From contig CBDBUY010000009.1 of NCBI GenBank assembly GCA_965212145.1, positions 372,001 through 436,000 of the forward strand: a stretch of DNA of 64,000 nucleotides. The letters are read 5' to 3'. The stretch comes from JAAEPI01 sp965212145. Lineage in GTDB: Bacteria; Bacteroidota; Bacteroidia; Cytophagales; Cyclobacteriaceae. Every line of letters begins with the position of its first letter. The first letter of the stretch is position 1. A program made the translations under genes and the position numbers. This document shows, piece after piece, positions 59,198 through 64,000 of this stretch. Under the pieces are notes generated by a model that saw only the letters and a list, made by a program, of their open reading frames with translations, had not been told where the DNA came from and made no database searches.

Positions 59198-60289
59198 ATG
59201 TATGATGTCGTCGTTATCGGGGTGGGATCCATGGGCTCAGCAGCTTGTTACCAGCTGGCCAGGCGAGGACGGAAGGTCCTGGGACTGGAGCAGTTCAGCA
59301 TCGTCCATGAGGAGGGCTCACACACCGGGCAGAGCCGCCTGATCCGCAAGGCCTATTTCGAGCATCCAAGCTATGTGCCCTTGTTGCAATCGGCTTATCA
59401 CGGCTGGCGTGCACTGGAAGAGGCCGGCGGTGAACAGCTCTATTGGCAGACGGGGATCGCCTATTTCGCCCTGCCCCATGATGAGTTGATCCGAGGCATT
59501 CAAGAATCTGCGAGGCAATATGCCATTCCGCTTTCGAAGAAGAGTCCTACTGATTTCCCTGAGTTCAAGTTGCCCGGTGACTTCACGTGTTTGCTGGAGC
59601 CGGAAGCGGGGTTTATCAGTCCGGAACGGACCATCCGAACCTTGGCAAGACTGGCCCGGCACGAGGGCGCAGACATCAGGGAAAATCAACAAGTGGTCAA
59701 CTGGGAAGTGAGGAAGGACGAGGTGATTGTCACCACCAAAGAACAGGAATTCACGGCCAAAAAGCTGATCATTACCGCCGGGGCTTATGCCAACGAACTT
59801 CTCGATCTGCCCCTGAAAATGACGCGTCAGTATTTGGGTTGGGCACCCACAAGCCAACATCAATTGGGTGATTTTTCGTGCTGGGTCATTGGGGATGAGC
59901 GACTGGGCATTTTCTACGGTTTTCCTGCGGGGACGGGCCTGGAAGGACCGGAGGGCATGAAAATCGGCTACCACAGACCCGGTGAAAGTTTGGGTGAACC
60001 GGAGCGACCTGATCAGGAGCGCGCATTGCTCGATGGGGTTTTGCAACAATATTTCACGGATGAGCTACAGGTGGGCGAAATGAAGAGCTGCAAGTACGCG
60101 TACTCGCCGGATGAGCATTTCATCCTTGATCACCTGCCTGACACGGAGCATCGGGTCATCATCGCCACCGGATTCAGCGGACATGGGTTTAAATTCGTCC
60201 CGGTCATCGGGGAGGTGCTGGCAGATTTGGCCATGGAGGGGAAGACTCAGCATCCCATTGATTTTTTATCACTCAAAAGATTTCACTGA
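59198..60289 (+). CDS. solA: Sarcosine oxidase / N-methyltryptophan oxidase-like flavoenzyme
   Basis: A 363-aa FAD enzyme. The N-terminal VVVIGVGSMGSAACYQLARRG is the dinucleotide fold, SHTGQSRLIRKAYFEH follows as in monomeric sarcosine oxidase, and the C-terminal MKSCKYAYSPDEHFILD carries the Cys that binds FAD covalently, with GFSGHGFKFVPVIGEVLADLA after it. It oxidatively demethylates a secondary or tertiary amino acid and makes H2O2. Sarcosine and N-methyltryptophan are both possible substrates. It starts an operon with the MDR protein 3 bp later. Confidence 0.88.
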   Translation: MYDVVVIGVGSMGSAACYQLARRGRKVLGLEQFSIVHEEGSHTGQSRLIRKAYFEHPSYVPLLQSAYHGWRALEEAGGEQLYWQTGIAYFALPHDELIRGIQESARQYAIPLSKKSPTDFPEFKLPGDFTCLLEPEAGFISPERTIRTLARLARHEGADIRENQQVVNWEVRKDEVIVTTKEQEFTAKKLIITAGAYANELLDLPLKMTRQYLGWAPTSQHQLGDFSCWVIGDERLGIFYGFPAGTGLEGPEGMKIGYHRPGESLGEPERPDQERALLDGVLQQYFTDELQVGEMKSCKYAYSPDEHFILDHLPDTEHRVIIATGFSGHGFKFVPVIGEVLADLAMEGKTQHPIDFLSLKRFH

Positions 60290-60292
60290 CAC

Positions 60293-61279
60293 ATGAGAGG
60301 AATTGTCATCACAGAAAAGGAAGAACCTGTTCAATTAGAGCAAATGGCCAAGCCGGAGACGGGTGCGGGGGAGTGTTTGGTGCGCATCCAGACGGCAGCT
60401 TTGAACCGCCGCGACCAATGGATTCGGGAAGGCATGTATCCCGGGATCCAATTTGGGACCGTTTTGGGATCGGATGGCTGTGGAGTTGTGGAGGAGGGCC
60501 CGGATGACTGGCTGGGCAAGCAGGTCATCATCAATCCAAATGTGCATTGGGGAAATGATCCGGATGTGCAGTCAGCAGAGTATTCGGTGCTGGGCATGCC
60601 AACGAATGGGACACTGGCCGAATTCATCAAGGTACCCGCGCATCGATTGCAGGAGAAACCGGATCTCTTGTCCATGGAAGAAGCGGCGGCACTTCCGCTC
60701 GCCGGGCTCACCGCTTATCGGGCGGTCCTGTCCAAAGGCCAGGCAAGTGAAGGAAAGAAAATACTGGTGACCGGAGCAGGTGGAGGCGTTTCTCAATTTG
60801 CCATCGCCTTTGCGCTGGCACTGGGTGCCGACGTTTATGTCACGAGTGGGAGTGAGGAGAAGATTAACAGGGTGAGGGAATTGTACGTGAAAGCGGGCTT
60901 CAATTACCGGGAGGAGAAATGGTGGAAGGAAGCCGGAAAAGTGGGAGGCTTTGATGCCATCATTGATAGTGCGGGGGGGCATCAACTCAACAACTATTTA
61001 AAAATCATCAAACCGGGAGGGCGGATCGTGATGTATGGAAGTACAGCCGGCTATCCAGAGAAATTGGATGTCTTCCGATTGTTTTGGTCACAGGCACAAA
61101 TCATGGGATCCACTATGGGCAGTGATCAGGAATTTTCAGAAATGGTGGACTTTGTGAACAACCACCACATCAAACCGACCATCGACAAGGTCTACGATAT
61201 TGAGGATTACCTGAGCGCCTTTAATCGCTTCAACGAAAAGGATGCTTTCGGCAAGATCGTTTTGAAAATATCGGAGTAG
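60293..61279 (+). CDS. Zinc-independent MDR / quinone-oxidoreductase-like protein
   Basis: A 328-aa medium-chain dehydrogenase/reductase. GroES-like N-domain with LVRIQTAALNRRDQWIREGMYP, Rossmann motif LVTGAGGGVSQFAIAFALALGA at about 157-178, then GFDAIIDSAGGH. The structural zinc cysteines and the catalytic zinc Cys are missing, which points to the quinone-oxidoreductase or enoyl-reductase branch using NADPH. The substrate is unknown. It converges with the serine hydrolase gene with no gap. Confidence 0.88.
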   Translation: MRGIVITEKEEPVQLEQMAKPETGAGECLVRIQTAALNRRDQWIREGMYPGIQFGTVLGSDGCGVVEEGPDDWLGKQVIINPNVHWGNDPDVQSAEYSVLGMPTNGTLAEFIKVPAHRLQEKPDLLSMEEAAALPLAGLTAYRAVLSKGQASEGKKILVTGAGGGVSQFAIAFALALGADVYVTSGSEEKINRVRELYVKAGFNYREEKWWKEAGKVGGFDAIIDSAGGHQLNNYLKIIKPGGRIVMYGSTAGYPEKLDVFRLFWSQAQIMGSTMGSDQEFSEMVDFVNNHHIKPTIDKVYDIEDYLSAFNRFNEKDAFGKIVLKISE

Positions 61280-62602
61280 CTATTCGCCTTCCTTAGTCAG
61301 TCGAAACTCTCCACCTCCCTGTCTCAGGATCATGACGCTTTCGTCCGGGATGAATTCCAGCTTCAGCATGGCGCGATCGAATTTGAATTTGTGCTCCTCA
61401 TAAGCTTCCAGCGCAAAAGAAGACTGACCAGTGGCTTGTGCCATCAGGGTTGATCCTTCTTTGGTGATCGTGATTTTTAATGGAAAGTTAGCGCCGGAAT
61501 AAACGCCCAGGTAAGCGTCCAGCTGCTTGGAGCTGACTTTCAGTGGCGGCTTGAACTCCGGCAACTCATAGCGCTTTCCAAAATAAATACTCAAGGCCCC
61601 CAGCATGATGTCATTGACCGTCATTACCACGCCATTGCTGGTATAAGCAATCGAGACCTTCTCTTCCGGGAAGTAAAAGGCATTCGATTGGAATCCGTCT
61701 ATTCCGCCCGTGTGCCCAAAAGCCCTTTTCTCATAGAAAGGCACCTGAAACAATCCCAACCCAAAATTCATTTTCAGTTCGGTCATCAGCTCGAGCGATG
61801 CATCCGAAACCAGTTCGCCACTGAAAAGCCCGTGAAAAAATGTATTCAGGTCGGTTGGTGTGGAGACCAGTGCTCCGGCACCCATGGGGATGGACATATC
61901 GGTCTCTGTGGATTTTTTCCATTTGTTCTTCATCCAATACGATTGAGCTTCGTTCTGATCCGTCCGGATGCTGCCACCGTAGTAGGTTTTGTCCAGACCC
62001 AGTTTTTTGGTTATCCGTCTTTCCAGAATTTCCGGGAAATCCCCCTCGTCCAATTGCTCGATGATCAAGGTCAGGAGCATATAGTTGGAGTTGGAGTACT
62101 CTGACTTGCTGCCCGGCTCAAAAAGGGATGACTGCTCGGTGATTTTGGCAAGCAATTCTTCTTTTTTCATGGGACGCTCCATCCATTTGGTGTAATCGGG
62201 CAGGCTGGTAAAGCTGAAAACCCCACTTTGATGTCGCAGTAGGTGCTCGATCGTGATTTTTTCTGCATTCGGGATTTTGGGAAAGAAGTCAGAAAGATTG
62301 GTCGCAAGCGCTAGTTTATCCTCTTCGATCAATTGCATGATCATCACGGCCGTGAAGGTTTTGCTGATCGATCCAATTCGGTAGATCGTTGAGGCATCCG
62401 CTTTGATCCCCTGATCTACATCTACAAACCCGATAGCCTTTTGGTACACCTCTGTCCCATCCTGAAAAATGGAAAGGCTGCCCATGCCTTTTTGTTTTTC
62501 TTCTATCAGATCAAGGAGCTGATCGAGTTTTTCTTTTTCAAAATCCTGAGCAAGGACCAGGGTCGAACTTGCCAAAAACGCAATGAAGAGCAGTCTTTTC
62601 AT
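61280..62602 (-). CDS. Secreted serine hydrolase (beta-lactamase / class C family)
   Basis: A 440-aa protein with a signal peptide (1-19, ending VLAQ). The catalytic Ser78-x-x-Lys81 lies in IGSISKTF, the Tyr in SEYSNSNY (Y-S-N), and the HxG-type triad element in FGHTGGIDGF. After the hydrolase domain (to about 340) comes a beta-rich C-terminal domain of about 90 residues (LDAYLGVYSGANFPLKITITKEG) like the DUF3471-type tail. It may act on peptides, esters or cell-wall fragments; a true beta-lactamase activity is not implied. Confidence 0.88.
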   Translation of the reverse strand: MKRLLFIAFLASSTLVLAQDFEKEKLDQLLDLIEEKQKGMGSLSIFQDGTEVYQKAIGFVDVDQGIKADASTIYRIGSISKTFTAVMIMQLIEEDKLALATNLSDFFPKIPNAEKITIEHLLRHQSGVFSFTSLPDYTKWMERPMKKEELLAKITEQSSLFEPGSKSEYSNSNYMLLTLIIEQLDEGDFPEILERRITKKLGLDKTYYGGSIRTDQNEAQSYWMKNKWKKSTETDMSIPMGAGALVSTPTDLNTFFHGLFSGELVSDASLELMTELKMNFGLGLFQVPFYEKRAFGHTGGIDGFQSNAFYFPEEKVSIAYTSNGVVMTVNDIMLGALSIYFGKRYELPEFKPPLKVSSKQLDAYLGVYSGANFPLKITITKEGSTLMAQATGQSSFALEAYEEHKFKFDRAMLKLEFIPDESVMILRQGGGEFRLTKEGE

Positions 62603-62655
62603 AAGAAATCAAGTAATGTGAAGGCAGGTGAATCTACGAAAATTCCCCAACAGGG

Positions 62656-63144
62656 TTAGCTGAGGTCTACATTTTGAGTGGCATCAAATTCTGCCTTTTC
62701 CTCCTGAGATAAGCCTATCAGCTGTTCGAGCTTGAAGACGGTCGGGGTAGACAGGGCCATCAACAACACGATAACCGATGGAACAGCCAGTAAAAGGAGG
62801 TCTGCCGTGAGCATAGCGACGATTGTAGAAAGCAGTGCGAACCCCTCGTAAACAGCGACATGTACGATGTGGGCTGTATTGAATTGGGCCATCTTTTTTG
62901 ACAAGGGTGCTTCCTTGTCAATTTTCTTTAGGCTGTCCTTGAGTAGAAATGAAGCCAGCGGATAAGCGATGATAATAGCGATATAAGGGATGTAACCAAT
63001 GACATCAGGTAGATCTTGTGCTTCGATTCTTTTGCTCTGAATCAGAAAACCAACTGCTCCCATAAAAAGAACAATCCCCCCGATCAGCGCAAAGTGAATC
63101 GTACGGATAATTGAAAGGCTCTTTTTTGGAGAGAAGCCTTCCAC
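62656..63144 (-). CDS. Small membrane protein downstream of sdhB
   Basis: A 162-aa protein with four membrane helices: FALIGGIVLFMGAVGFLI, VIGYIPYIAIIIAYPLASFLL, HVAVYEGFALLSTIVAML and LLLAVPSVIVLLMAL. The frame is open further upstream into sdhB, but the GTG at 63142-63144 overlaps the sdhB stop codon and gives a normal N-terminus (VEGFSPKKSLS); a longer version would have a basic arginine-rich head copied from sdhB sequence. Family not recognised. Coupling to sdhB suggests a link to the respiratory chain, unproven. Confidence 0.65.
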   Translation of the reverse strand: MEGFSPKKSLSIIRTIHFALIGGIVLFMGAVGFLIQSKRIEAQDLPDVIGYIPYIAIIIAYPLASFLLKDSLKKIDKEAPLSKKMAQFNTAHIVHVAVYEGFALLSTIVAMLTADLLLLAVPSVIVLLMALSTPTVFKLEQLIGLSQEEKAEFDATQNVDLS

Positions 63145-63887
63145 TATTTCCAGCTCGCTTTTAGGAATTCTTTGTTCATTCGAGCGATGTTCTCGATGGA
63201 GATGCCTTTCGGGCATTCTACCTCGCAAGCTCCGGTATTGGTACAGTTCCCAAATCCTTCATCGTCCATCTGCTCCACCATGTTCAGCGCTCGTTCTTTG
63301 GCTTCCACCTGCCCCTGTGGCAAGAGAGCAAACTGAGAAACCTTAGCCGAGACGAAGAGCATAGCAGATGCGTTCTTACATGTCGCTACACAAGCACCGC
63401 ATCCAATGCAAGTGGCTGCATCGAAAGCCGCATCCGCGTCGTGTTTGTTGATCGGGATAGCATTCGCATCCTGGGTATTTCCTGAGGTGTTTACACTCAC
63501 AAACCCACCTGCGGCCATGATGCGATCAAATGAACTTCTGTCGACTACCAGGTCCTTAATCACAGGGAATGCTTTGGCTCTCCACGGTTCAATGTAAATG
63601 GTGTCACCATCCTTGAATTCTCGCATGTGCAGCTGGCAGGTGGTGATCTCCTCACCGGGTCCATGCGCTTCGCCATTGATAAACATGGAGCAGCTACCGC
63701 AGATGCCCTCACGGCAGTCATGATCAAAGGCCACCGGCTCGGTACCATTGTTGATGAGCTGCTCGTTTAGGATGTCCATCATTTCCAGAAAAGAACTGTC
63801 CGGGGAAATGTCCTTTACCTGATAGGACTCCATTTTCCCTTTTTCCTTGTCGTTCTTTTGTCTCCAGACTTTAAGCGTAAGATTCAT
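63144..63887 (-). CDS. sdhB: Succinate dehydrogenase / fumarate reductase iron-sulfur subunit
   Basis: A 247-aa subunit carrying three clusters: [2Fe-2S] ligands in CREGICGSCSMFING and CQLHMRE, then CIGCGACVATC and CTNTGACEVECPKG for the 4Fe-4S and 3Fe-4S centres. It passes electrons between the flavin of SdhA and quinone in the inner membrane. The sdhA and sdhC genes would normally precede it on this strand; here the immediate upstream gene is a four-helix-bundle gene instead, so sdhA lies outside the window or elsewhere. Confidence 0.95.
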   Translation of the reverse strand: MNLTLKVWRQKNDKEKGKMESYQVKDISPDSSFLEMMDILNEQLINNGTEPVAFDHDCREGICGSCSMFINGEAHGPGEEITTCQLHMREFKDGDTIYIEPWRAKAFPVIKDLVVDRSSFDRIMAAGGFVSVNTSGNTQDANAIPINKHDADAAFDAATCIGCGACVATCKNASAMLFVSAKVSQFALLPQGQVEAKERALNMVEQMDDEGFGNCTNTGACEVECPKGISIENIARMNKEFLKASWK

Positions 63888-63913
63888 TGTATTTAGGATT
63901 TAGGGAACAGAGG

Positions 63914-64000
63914 TCAGGGTTTAGGTGACTTCTGTTCTAATTTCTTTATTAACGTATTTAACATTTTACCGATCTCAATTATCAGGCTCTGAGATTTTGA
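63914..64000 (-). CDS. Four-helix-bundle (S23-type) protein, C-terminal fragment (partial)
   Basis: The frame enters from the right edge and stops at 63914-63916; 28 residues are visible: SKSQSLIIEIGKMLNTLI, then KKLEQKSPKP. The IGKMLNTLIKKL helix resembles the last helix of the S23/avd-type four-helix-bundle proteins that occur singly near many Bacteroidota genes. It lies 26 bp upstream of sdhB on the same strand. Confidence 0.55.
   Translation of the reverse strand, partial: SKSQSLIIEIGKMLNTLIKKLEQKSPKP

Noticed and set aside
59318..60049. A 243-codon frame antisense to the sarcosine-oxidase-like gene
   Set aside because: It is the mirror of a GC-richer coding region; the forward frame has complete flavoenzyme motifs and the antisense one has none.

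Overview
The window looks like chromosomal DNA of a marine-type Bacteroidota, most likely order Cytophagales (inference from gene content). Evidence: an LpxC-FabZ fusion, PorX next to TsaE and alanine dehydrogenase, a sigma/FecR/TonB-receptor/DUF4249 locus, a DUF5916 outer-membrane protein, TAnnTTTG-type promoters and weak Shine-Dalgarno use. No tRNA, rRNA or CRISPR array was seen. A small signal recognition particle RNA gene lies on the minus strand near 8.4 kb.

Layout. 1-5.6 kb: end of an AraC-type regulator, a small frameshifted gene, then a minus-strand trans-envelope signalling locus (ECF sigma, FecR anti-sigma, TonB receptor, DUF4249 lipoprotein), with a second ECF sigma and a small membrane protein divergent to 6.7 kb. 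6.7-10.3 kb: FtsE, a 67-aa protein, fructose-6-phosphate aldolase/transaldolase, SRP RNA, a PorT-like barrel protein and two small unknowns. 10.4-15.5 kb: minus-strand lipid A operon (HD phosphohydrolase, lpxD, lpxC-fabZ, lpxA, a lone ABC ATPase). 15.5-21.6 kb: porX, tsaE, ald, then a tightly coupled DUF4956/HlyD/TolC trio. 21.6-25.8 kb: trxA, alkB, DUF5916, TerB-like. 25.9-33.6 kb: complete trp operon (E-G-D-C-F-B-A) plus a DAHP synthase, preceded by a classical attenuator (leader peptide with tandem Trp codons, then a terminator); two copies of a palindromic intergenic repeat sit inside the operon.

33.6-48.7 kb is an assimilatory nitrate-reduction island: SUMT for siroheme, NirB and NirD, a NarX-like histidine kinase and NarL-like regulator, an FNR-like regulator with four cysteines spaced like E. 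coli FNR, an outer-membrane porin, a NarK transporter, a 1168-aa molybdenum nitrate reductase fused to its own NAD(P)H/FAD and BFD-type Fe-S modules, a sulfite-reductase-fold protein fused to rubredoxin, and a small DUF7009-like protein. The four intergenic gaps that precede nirB, the sensor kinase, the porin and narK all contain TACGTA-cored motifs, which suggests one regulon.

48.7-59.2 kb is accessory: an AHSA1/ArsR pair with a perfect 20-bp operator palindrome, a DUF6090-like protein, two RelE/ParE toxin-antitoxin modules plus a decayed third copy, three C-terminal fragments of a REP-associated tyrosine transposase (RAYT), two families of REP-like hairpins, and a candidate defence locus. 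That locus holds a 1285-aa helicase with an N-terminal nuclease-like domain and nine helicase-associated repeats, a coiled-coil membrane protein and a PD-(D/E)XK nuclease-like protein. 59.2-64 kb returns to ordinary genes: a sarcosine-oxidase-like flavoenzyme, a quinone-oxidoreductase-like MDR protein, a serine hydrolase, a small membrane protein, sdhB and the 3' end of a four-helix-bundle (S23-type) gene.
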